Assembly (NCBI GenBank): GCA_009779395.1
Contig: WREJ01000010.1
Span: 1 to 14,588, forward strand
Reading direction: 5' to 3'
DNA: 14,588 bases
Source: Coriobacteriia bacterium
GTDB lineage: Bacteria > Actinomycetota > Coriobacteriia > WRKU01 > WQUG01
The notes beneath the pieces were generated by a model. The model worked only from the letters and a program-made list of their open reading frames with translations, was not told where the DNA came from and ran no database searches. Position numbers and translations under genes: made by a program. Positions 1 through 6,047 of this stretch are shown here, in pieces. Numbering within the stretch: the first letter of the stretch is position 1; the number at the start of each line of letters is the position of its first letter.

Positions 1-1
1 C

Positions 2-478
2 TATGACCCCACCATTGGTGCCTTTATTTCAAAAGACCCCATCAAAGCAGACGGAGAGTTAAGTGCCTATGCTTACTGTGCGGGAGACCCTGTGGGGAGG
101 GTGGATCCGAGTGGACTGACTTATGTAGCGGTACCTTTTGCTGGTGCTGCTGCAGTTCAGGCGGCGGGTTGGGTATTCCTTACTGCGGCAGCTACAGTAG
201 GAGTTGGTACGTGCATCCATATGGCTCAAAGAGGATGGAACAATAAAAAGCAAACCAATAGAGGAAATAGATCAAGAACAAACGCAGAGCAAAAGCAAGA
301 GGGTACTCGCAGAAGTATACTTCAAAAAGGTGGAAAGAAAGGGGTGAGACCGTCTCCAGGAGGGCTTAGAACATTAGTATTGCTACCCGCTCCAAGGAAT
401 AACAATCAGATGGGTCCATTTCTCCCAGGCATGGGTCCGCGTCCAAACCCTATTCGCATGAATTTGCAGAGAAGGTAA
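2..478 (+). CDS. RHS-repeat protein, C-terminal end (5' partial)
   Basis: The reading frame is open from base 2 and gives 158 residues before the stop. The first 40 or so residues carry the hallmark end of an RHS core: YDPTIGAFISKDPI, then AYAYCAGDPVGRVDPSGL. This matches the family pattern YDPxxGRFxSxDPI...NPxxxxDPxGL that closes the RHS shell in polymorphic toxins and wall-associated RHS proteins. The variable tail (about 115 residues) starts with a hydrophobic Ala/Val-rich segment (roughly residues 42-66, a possible membrane helix or linker). A strongly basic Lys/Arg/Gln-rich stretch follows, then a short Pro/Gly-rich end (GPFLPGMGPRPNP). No nuclease or other toxin fold is recognisable, and the tail is short for a toxin domain, so it may be truncated or frameshifted; an overlapping +1 frame is open from 394. 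The gene begins outside the window. The RHS identity is secure; any toxic activity is unproven. Confidence 0.85.
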   Translation, partial: YDPTIGAFISKDPIKADGELSAYAYCAGDPVGRVDPSGLTYVAVPFAGAAAVQAAGWVFLTAAATVGVGTCIHMAQRGWNNKKQTNRGNRSRTNAEQKQEGTRRSILQKGGKKGVRPSPGGLRTLVLLPAPRNNNQMGPFLPGMGPRPNPIRMNLQRR

Positions 479-513
479 CAGATGTATTAGGTAGATGTGG
501 AGATAAACATAGC

Positions 514-1401
514 ATGAATACAGGAATGCAAAATAATTACGAAGAAAATGGAGAGCATGACAAGGCTATAGATGCCTACAAGCACGCACTTACTGATCCG
601 AATTTCAGTATTCCTGGGGATGCATGGTTCAACTTAGGAAATAATTACGAAGAAAATGGAGAACATGACAAGGCTATAGATGCCTACAAGCACGCACTTA
701 CTGATCCGAATTTCAGTATTCCTGGGGATGCATGGTTCAACCTAGGAAATATTTACGAAGATAATGGAGAATATGATAAGGCTATAGATGCCTACAAGCA
801 GACACTTGCTGATCCGGATTTCAGCATTACTGGGAATGCATGGTACAACTTAGGCATTGCATACAACAATATTTGCGAATATGATAATGCTATAGATGCC
901 TACAAGCGTGCACTCAGTGACCCAGAGTTTATTGCTGTTGGCAAAGCGTGGGGCAATTTGGGGAAAGTATACAATGATATAGGCAAACACAGTAAAGCCT
1001 TGGATGCATGTCAAAAAGCAATCGGCTTATCGAGTCATGATGCCTTAAGTTATGCATTGGGAAACTGTGGCAATGCATATCTTGGGCTAGGGTTTTTTGA
1101 CGAAGCGCTTGATGTCTACTTGAAAGCATTAGATTATGCAACAGATGAGGATAGCGCTGATTTTTGGCACAATATTGGGAATACTTATAAAAAGCTAAGA
1201 AAGTATGATGATGCAGTGCGGGCATATTTGACTGCACTTAAGGATTGTGAACTTGATGATCCGTGGGATACTTGGTATGAACTAAGTGTTGCTTACAGCA
1301 AAGTTAGAAACTGCGACAAGGCAGCAGAAGCATACAAACATGCACTAGAATACTCAAAATTTGATGCAAGTAAATATCCAAATCCTGTTGAAGGGGCTTA
1401 G
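514..1401 (+). CDS. TPR-repeat protein with eight 36-residue units
   Basis: 295 residues made almost entirely of tetratricopeptide repeats: six leading residues (MNTGMQ), then eight units each exactly 36 residues long (7-42, 43-78, 79-114, 115-150, 151-186, 187-222, 223-258, 259-294). The consensus is NxYxxxGxYDKAIDAYKxALxDPxF....AWxNLG, the helix-turn-helix TPR pattern with two extra residues per repeat. Such solenoids bind peptides or proteins; no catalytic domain, signal peptide or membrane segment is present, so a cytoplasmic scaffold is likely. Units 1 and 2 are identical in protein and nearly so in DNA; later units are progressively diverged. ATG 514 is the first normal start in frame and has GGAG at 499-502, but the frame is open back to 394. 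The gene sits 35 bp behind the RHS end, where polymorphic toxin loci often carry an immunity gene; that role is speculation. Base use is AT-rich compared with the housekeeping genes downstream. Confidence 0.8.
   Translation: MNTGMQNNYEENGEHDKAIDAYKHALTDPNFSIPGDAWFNLGNNYEENGEHDKAIDAYKHALTDPNFSIPGDAWFNLGNIYEDNGEYDKAIDAYKQTLADPDFSITGNAWYNLGIAYNNICEYDNAIDAYKRALSDPEFIAVGKAWGNLGKVYNDIGKHSKALDACQKAIGLSSHDALSYALGNCGNAYLGLGFFDEALDVYLKALDYATDEDSADFWHNIGNTYKKLRKYDDAVRAYLTALKDCELDDPWDTWYELSVAYSKVRNCDKAAEAYKHALEYSKFDASKYPNPVEGA
532..747 (+). repeat. Tandem 108-bp duplication (two copies) inside the TPR gene
   Basis: Copy 1 is 532-639 and copy 2 is 640-747. Reading them side by side, I count two differences in 108 bases (GAGCAT versus GAACAT, and AACTTA versus AACCTA), both synonymous. 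The third unit (748-855) is related but carries about 14 differences. The period equals one 36-residue TPR unit, so copy-number change keeps the frame. The near identity points to a recent duplication or gene conversion. Confidence 0.95.
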
Positions 1402-1426
1402 ATAGACTATGAAAAAGGACAGGTAA

Positions 1427-1564
1427 ACCAGCCGTCCCAACATACTGCGCGTCAAATATGATGGCAGTCAGGTACTGGGCATGCTCCATCTGAAAAAACT
1501 GGAAGAGGCTGTCCATAATCAACAAGAAATAGACTGCGCTGCGCCGAGATTTAAGATAAGCTAG
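1427..1564 (+). pseudogene. Decayed coding remnant between the TPR and ParB-like genes
   Basis: This gap has no proper gene, but one frame is open from 1427 to a TAG at 1562-1564 and gives 45 residues with protein-like composition, including LRVKYDGSQVLGMLHLKKL and EEAVHNQQEIDCAAPRFKIS. There is no good start at its head; the only ATG in frame is 1481, giving 27 residues, without a clear ribosome binding site. An adjacent frame reads YEKGQVNQPSQHTARQI between 1408 and 1458 before stopping, so the two pieces could be one ancestral gene broken by a frameshift near 1445-1458. I do not recognise the family. It could equally be a chance open frame; I read it as a gene remnant with low confidence. 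Confidence 0.3.
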
Positions 1565-1610
1565 AGACACAACAATAACTAGCATCACCCAACACAAGAA
1601 AGAGACTGCC

Positions 1611-2045
1611 ATGGCACAACCACAAATAATCATCGATGACGAATTCAAATACCTCCTGCCACCACTTGATGCAGAAACATACGCAGCACTTGAAGCAAAT
1701 CTGCTGCAACATGGTTGTCGTGATGCACTGGTGTTGTGGGATAACATCTTGATTGACGGACACAATCGCTACGAGATACTCAGCAAACATGGACTACCCT
1801 TTAACACGATAAGCAAAGATTTTGACTCACGCGAAGAGGTACTAATCTGGATAGTCTCTACCCAAGTTGCGAGAAGAAACCTTTCTCCTTTGCACTTAAG
1901 TCACTACCGAGGACTGCACTACAAGGCAGATAAAAAAATGCATGGCAGACCCAAGAAAGGTGAACAAGTGCAAAAAAGGTATCAGAGTGATACCTTTTCG
2001 CTGCCTACAGCAACACGCCTTGTTGAAAGGCGAACAAGTGTATAA
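1611..2045 (+). CDS. ParB/Srx-fold domain protein, truncated before its HTH
   Basis: 144 residues. Residues about 5-95 match the N-terminal ParB-like nuclease (ParB/sulfiredoxin fold) domain of small stand-alone ParB proteins: IIIDDEFKYLLPPLDAETY, CRDALVLWDNILIDGHNRYEI, then the stretch ending FDSREEVLIWIVSTQVARRN and LSPLHLSHYRGLHYKADKK. The IDGHNRY motif is the family's signature. Full-length relatives continue into a helix-turn-helix after a T-A-x-R/K-L-A/V-E motif. Here that point is reached (TATRLVE) and the frame then reads RRTSV and stops, so the DNA-binding half is missing. ATG 1611 follows a weak purine-rich site (AAGAAAGAGA, about 1597-1606). Two hairpins, at 1974-1998 and 2044-2068, lie in and across the 3' end. 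Probably a broken gene in a decaying accessory region; whether the truncated protein is made is unknown. Confidence 0.7.
   Translation: MAQPQIIIDDEFKYLLPPLDAETYAALEANLLQHGCRDALVLWDNILIDGHNRYEILSKHGLPFNTISKDFDSREEVLIWIVSTQVARRNLSPLHLSHYRGLHYKADKKMHGRPKKGEQVQKRYQSDTFSLPTATRLVERRTSV
1974..1998. repeat. Perfect 11-bp hairpin inside the ParB-like ORF
   Basis: Arms AAAAGGTATCA (1974-1984) and TGATACCTTTT (1988-1998) pair perfectly around the loop GAG. With a run of A before and T after, it looks like a bidirectional intrinsic terminator, yet it lies inside an open frame. The same 16-nt leader that precedes it (1955-1970) also precedes the second hairpin 70 bp downstream. Confidence 0.75.
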
Positions 2046-2068
2046 AATCCGTCACTCTGACGGGTTTT
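2044..2068. terminator. Terminator-like hairpin at the end of the ParB-like gene
   Basis: Arms AAAATCCGTCA (2044-2054) and TGACGGGTTTT (2058-2068) form an 11-bp stem with one T-G pair around the loop CTC, ending in TTTT. It overlaps the stop codon of the ParB-like frame and would isolate the accessory segment from ppdK. The A-run on the other side makes it potentially bidirectional. It is structurally a sibling of the hairpin at 1974-1998. Confidence 0.65.
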
Positions 2069-2241
2069 ACGAGTCCACGGCAAATCTAAAGTAGGGGATG
2101 CTGGACGTACTCCTCCTCTGCCAATTTAACCTCCGCCTGGACGATACACCTTCAATTACGCTGGACTAACTTCACCGCAATAGATATCATTACTATTGGG
2201 CTGAAAAGCCCCCTGCAATTTTCGTGAGAGAAGGGGATGAC
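2069..2241. other. Non-coding leader upstream of ppdK
   Basis: No gene is visible in this gap. It holds a small hairpin, GGGCT (2198-2202), loop GAAA, AGCCC (2207-2211), followed by CCTGCAATTTT, which could be a weak terminator or part of the ppdK 5' untranslated region. A TACTAT at 2191-2196 could be a -10 element, but I see no convincing -35 partner. The ribosome binding site for ppdK is AGAAGGGGAT at 2229-2238. Confidence 0.4.
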
Positions 2242-4956
2242 GTGACTAATTTAAAGCGCGTTTATGGCTTTGGCAAGGATGCCAACGGTGTGAACAACAC
2301 AGAGGGCAACAAAGACATGAAGTTCATCTTGGGTGGGAAGGGTGCGAACCTTGCCGAGATGGCAAACATGGGGCTGCCCGTTCCGCCGGGCTATACCATC
2401 ACCTGTCAGGCTTGTGTGGAATATTATGATGCGACCCCCGCTGCTTATCCTGCTGGTCTTCAGGAAGAGATTGACCAGTACACCGCGCAGCTCGAAGCGA
2501 AAATGGGCAAAAAACTGGGTGACATTGATGACCCGCTTTTGGTAGCGGTGCGTAGTGGCTCGCCCTTTAGTATGCCAGGCATGATGGACACCGTCTTGAA
2601 CCTGGGACTAAACGACCACAGTGTTCAGGGACTAATCAAGCAGACACAAAACGAAGAGTTCGCCTGGGATTCCTATCGTCGTTTTATCCAGATGTTTAGC
2701 AAAGTTGTTATGGATATCGACGGCGATTTATTTGAAAATGCACTGACGCTCAAGCGGCGCGCACGCGGTGTCGAAGCAGACAATGAATTGACGGCAGATG
2801 ACCTGCGCGAACTAGTTGACGAGTTCAAGGCGATATTTGCCAGCAAGGTTGACGCGGCGCAGTATCCTGATCTGGTGGTTGACGGCAAAGCTGCCTTTCC
2901 CCAAGACGTTGCCTGTCAGCTGCGTCTGGCTATTGAAGCTGTTTTCAAAAGCTGGAACAACCGTCGTGCGGTCGACTATCGCCGCATGGAAAAGATTTCT
3001 GACGACTTGGGTACGGCAGTTAACGTGCAGGTCATGGTCTTTGGCAACAAGGGCGAGACCTCGGCGACGGGCGTTGGCTTTACGCGCAACCCCGCGGATG
3101 GTAGCAATGAATACTACGGCGACTATCTGATTAACGCCCAGGGTGAAGACGTTGTGGCAGGAATCCGCCTGACAGAACCCATTGCTGAACTGAAAAAGAA
3201 CCCCGAGTTTGCGACCGCAGGTGCCGAGCTTGACCAGATATTTGACATCCTCGAAAAAGCTTACTGTGATATGTGTGATATCGAATTTACCATCGAGCAG
3301 GGCAAACTGTGGATGCTGCAAACACGTGTGGGCAAGCGCACGGCAAAAGCAGCACTAAAGATTGCCGTTGACATGGTCGCCGAAGGAACCATAACCAAAG
3401 AAGAAGCACTGCGGCGCATTAATCCGGCGCAACTGGATCAGTTGCTGCATCCGCAGTTTGACCCCGACAAAACCTATGATGTGCTGGCAAAAGGACTAAA
3501 CGCAAGTCCTGGTGCAGCTGTTGGCAAAGCCATCTTTACGGCAGACGAAGCAGAAGCTGCTGCTGAACTAGGCGAGAAAGTCATCTTGGTGCGCTGGGAG
3601 ACAACCCCCGATGACCTGCATGGCATGATCGCAGCACAGGGCATTTTGACCTCACATGGTGGCAAGACCTCGCATGCGGCAGTTGTTGCGCGCGGCATGG
3701 GCAAGCCCTGTGTGTGTGGCATGGACGCTCTGACCATCGATGCAAAAGCAAAGCAGGCTATGGTCAAGGGTAGCGACATTGTGATACGTGACGGCGACCT
3801 GATTTCGATTGACGGAACTTCGGGGTCGCTGGTTTTGGGCTCGGCTGATTTGATTGAACCTGAAGTCAGTGGCGATTTTGGTACGGTGCTTGCCTGGGCA
3901 GATGAGTTCCGTACGCTGGGCATTCGTGCAAATGCTGACACGCCAGAAGACGCGACCCTCGCGCGTGAGTTTGGTGCAGCTGGCATTGGTCTTGCTCGCA
4001 CCGAGCATATGTTTTTGGGAGAGCGAAAGACCATTGTCCAGGACTTTATCTTAAGTGACGACGATGCGACCCGTGCTGCTGCTTTAGAAAAGTTGGCACA
4101 GGTGCAGGTTGATGACTTCCTCGGGATTTTCGAGGCGATGGACGGCTTGCCCGTTACGGTGCGCTTGCTTGACCCGCCACTGCACGAGTTTCTTGACAGT
4201 CCGCGCGAGCTGGAAGTCGAGATTACGCGGCTTGAGGCTGCCGGGGCAAGCAACGAAGAACTTGCACCAAAGCGCAAATTGCTGACCCAAATTGACTCGC
4301 TGTCCGAGATGAACCCCATGCTAGGAACACGTGGCTGCCGTTTGGGTATACTCTTCCCTGAACTGTACGGTATTCAGGTACGTGCTATCACAGAAGCCGC
4401 CTGCGCGCTGAAAAAACGGGGACTAAACCCGCTGCCAGAAATCATGATTCCGCTGGTCAGCGTCGATGTCGAACTAGAAATCCTGCGCAAAGAAACCGAA
4501 GACATTATTGCCGAAATCTTTGCAGAGACGGGCATCGAGGTCGACATTTTGATTGGAACGATGATTGAACTGCCGCGTGCCTGTGTGACCGCAGACGAAG
4601 TTGCACAGCACGCTGACTTTTTTAGTTATGGAACCAACGACCTGACTCAGACAGCCTTTGGTTTCTCGCGTGATGACGTCGAGTCAAAGTTTATGCCGCA
4701 GTATCTGGAACGCAAGGTCTTACCGGTTAACCCCTTCGAGACCATTGATGACGGCGTTATCAAGCTGGTTGACGCGGCCTGTACAGGTGGGCGCAGCACG
4801 AATCCGGGCATCAAACTGGGTGTGTGTGGCGAACACGGTGGCGACCCTGAATCGATCATGAAGTTCTACAAACTGGGACTAGATTATGTCAGTTGTTCGC
4901 CCTATCGCGTACCGGTTGCTCGTTTGGCGGCGGCGCGCGCAACGATTGGAGCATAA
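2242..4956 (+). CDS. ppdK: Pyruvate, phosphate dikinase
   Basis: 904 residues from GTG 2242, close to the roughly 875-residue family norm. It interconverts pyruvate + ATP + Pi and PEP + AMP + PPi in the cytoplasm. Order of domains: N-terminal ATP-grasp (GGKGANLAEMANMGLPVPPG; RSGSPFSMPGMMDTVLNLGL; FGNKGETSATGVGFTRNPA), the swivelling phosphohistidine domain (LTSHGGKTSHAAVVARGMGK, with phospho-accepting His at about residue 478 and the regulatory Thr at 476), and the C-terminal PEP/pyruvate TIM barrel (GLARTEHMF, MLGTRGCRLGI, IGTMIELPRA, FFSYGTNDLTQTAFGFSRDD, and the catalytic Cys of GVCGEHGG at about 862). All key residues are present. The frame is open from GTG 2224, but I prefer GTG 2242 (MTNLKRVYGFG) because AGAAGGGG sits 5 nt before it and homologues start there. 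dgt follows after 12 bp. Confidence 0.97.
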   Translation: MTNLKRVYGFGKDANGVNNTEGNKDMKFILGGKGANLAEMANMGLPVPPGYTITCQACVEYYDATPAAYPAGLQEEIDQYTAQLEAKMGKKLGDIDDPLLVAVRSGSPFSMPGMMDTVLNLGLNDHSVQGLIKQTQNEEFAWDSYRRFIQMFSKVVMDIDGDLFENALTLKRRARGVEADNELTADDLRELVDEFKAIFASKVDAAQYPDLVVDGKAAFPQDVACQLRLAIEAVFKSWNNRRAVDYRRMEKISDDLGTAVNVQVMVFGNKGETSATGVGFTRNPADGSNEYYGDYLINAQGEDVVAGIRLTEPIAELKKNPEFATAGAELDQIFDILEKAYCDMCDIEFTIEQGKLWMLQTRVGKRTAKAALKIAVDMVAEGTITKEEALRRINPAQLDQLLHPQFDPDKTYDVLAKGLNASPGAAVGKAIFTADEAEAAAELGEKVILVRWETTPDDLHGMIAAQGILTSHGGKTSHAAVVARGMGKPCVCGMDALTIDAKAKQAMVKGSDIVIRDGDLISIDGTSGSLVLGSADLIEPEVSGDFGTVLAWADEFRTLGIRANADTPEDATLAREFGAAGIGLARTEHMFLGERKTIVQDFILSDDDATRAAALEKLAQVQVDDFLGIFEAMDGLPVTVRLLDPPLHEFLDSPRELEVEITRLEAAGASNEELAPKRKLLTQIDSLSEMNPMLGTRGCRLGILFPELYGIQVRAITEAACALKKRGLNPLPEIMIPLVSVDVELEILRKETEDIIAEIFAETGIEVDILIGTMIELPRACVTADEVAQHADFFSYGTNDLTQTAFGFSRDDVESKFMPQYLERKVLPVNPFETIDDGVIKLVDAACTGGRSTNPGIKLGVCGEHGGDPESIMKFYKLGLDYVSCSPYRVPVARLAAARATIGA

Positions 4957-4968
4957 GTAGCAGCACCT

Positions 4969-6009
4969 TTGAACAGAACCGACCTTGAAAGGAGGGAGCA
5001 CGAAACGCTCTCTCCTTTTGCTGCTTTTTCTGACGCGACAAAAGGACGCGCTACGCCCAAAGCCCTCGACAACTATCGCAGCGAGTTTCAGCGTGACCGC
5101 GAACGTATTTTGCACTGCAAGTCTTTTCGCCGGCTGTCACACAAGACGCAGGTGTTTTTGGCGCCCGAGGGCGACCATTACCGGACACGCATGACCCACA
5201 CCCTAGAGGTTGCGCAAATATCGCGCTCGATTGCGAGAACTCTTGCCTTAAACGAGGACCTGACAGAGGCCATCGCATTGGGTCACGACCTTGGACATAC
5301 TCCCTTTGGACACACCGGCGAGGCGGCACTGTCTGAAACACTGGCAGAACTAGCACAGGGGGGCGCCTTTCCCCAGGCACCCAGCTGCTTTAATCACGCC
5401 CAGCAGTCTCTGCGTGTTGTCGAAGAACTAGAATACGAGGGCAAGGGGCTCAACCTCTGCTGGGAGACGCGCGACGGTATTTTGGGTCATTCTGGCACCC
5501 ACATGCCTGCTACCCTGGAGGGGCAGATTGTGCGCACCGCCGACCGTATTGCTTACATTAACCATGATATTGACGACGCGCTGCGTGCTGGCGTGCTGTC
5601 ACCGGAAGACCTTCCCGCCAAATACTGTGCCGTTTTGGGCGACAACGCGCCGCAGCGTATCACGACTCTGGTGCATGACATGATTAAAACCTCTGCTGGC
5701 AAAGACTACATTGCACTGTCTGAACCAGTCGAGGCCGCAATGCTGGGTCTGCGCGACTATCTGTTTGAAAACGTCTACCTGTCTGACCTAGCAAAATCGC
5801 AGGAACCAAAGGCAAAGCAGTTGTTAAGGTCGCTCTTCCTCTACTATGTGGAAAACGCTCAGCAAATACCCATCGAATACCGCCGCAAGCACGACGGAAC
5901 GGCAGTCGAGCACGTCCAATCCTGCATCGATTTTGTCGCAGGCATGACTGATCGTTACGCCTTGCGCCTGTACAATGAACTGTTCATTCCCGCCAGCTGG
6001 CAGCTGTAG
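4969..6009 (+). CDS. dgt: Deoxyguanosinetriphosphate triphosphohydrolase-like protein (HD hydrolase)
   Basis: 346 residues. A dNTPase of the Dgt/SAMHD1-like HD superfamily, which splits dNTPs into deoxynucleoside and triphosphate and so tunes precursor pools. Visible marks: FRRLSHKTQV and FLAPEGDHYRTRMTHTLEV (metal-ligand His at about residue 77), GHDLGHTPFGH (His106-Asp107), and RTADRIAYINHDIDDA (Asp192), giving the full H...HD...D metal set. The C-terminal part is helical and ends near the size of actinobacterial and clostridial Dgt-like proteins. TTG 4969 is the only reasonable start: it is 12 bp past ppdK, in the same frame, and the first residues (NRTDLERREHETLSPFA) fit the family's conserved N-terminus, although no good ribosome binding site precedes it. 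A strong purine tract (4988-4998) lies inside codons 7-10 and is folded into a hairpin. dnaG follows after 38 bp. Confidence 0.93.
   Translation: MNRTDLERREHETLSPFAAFSDATKGRATPKALDNYRSEFQRDRERILHCKSFRRLSHKTQVFLAPEGDHYRTRMTHTLEVAQISRSIARTLALNEDLTEAIALGHDLGHTPFGHTGEAALSETLAELAQGGAFPQAPSCFNHAQQSLRVVEELEYEGKGLNLCWETRDGILGHSGTHMPATLEGQIVRTADRIAYINHDIDDALRAGVLSPEDLPAKYCAVLGDNAPQRITTLVHDMIKTSAGKDYIALSEPVEAAMLGLRDYLFENVYLSDLAKSQEPKAKQLLRSLFLYYVENAQQIPIEYRRKHDGTAVEHVQSCIDFVAGMTDRYALRLYNELFIPASWQL
4988..5019 (+). promoter_or_regulatory. Terminator/attenuator-like hairpin in the first codons of dgt
   Basis: The arms AAAGGAGGGAGC (4988-4999) and GCTCTCTCCTTT (5007-5018) form a 12-bp stem with a single G-T pair around the 7-nt loop ACGAAAC, followed by one more T. 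It begins 31 bp after the ppdK stop and lies in dgt codons 7-17. It resembles an intrinsic terminator, and it also locks up a GGAGG Shine-Dalgarno-like core. Function is inferred only from the fold. Confidence 0.5.
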
Positions 6010-6047
6010 GTACCCAAGAAAAGGCAGCAGAGGACGTCCATAACACA

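Noticed and set aside
92..478. Independent small gene starting at ATG/GTG near 92
   Set aside because: The same frame is open to the window edge and encodes the RHS core signature, so it is the end of a larger gene.
2224..2241. Upstream GTG start for ppdK (six extra residues)
   Set aside because: The ribosome binding site AGAAGGGG falls after it and 5 nt before GTG 2242, and the family N-terminus matches the later start.
3474..4319. 281-residue antisense open frame inside ppdK
   Set aside because: Lies wholly over strongly conserved ppdK sequence, with Ser/Ala-rich composition typical of a shadow frame.
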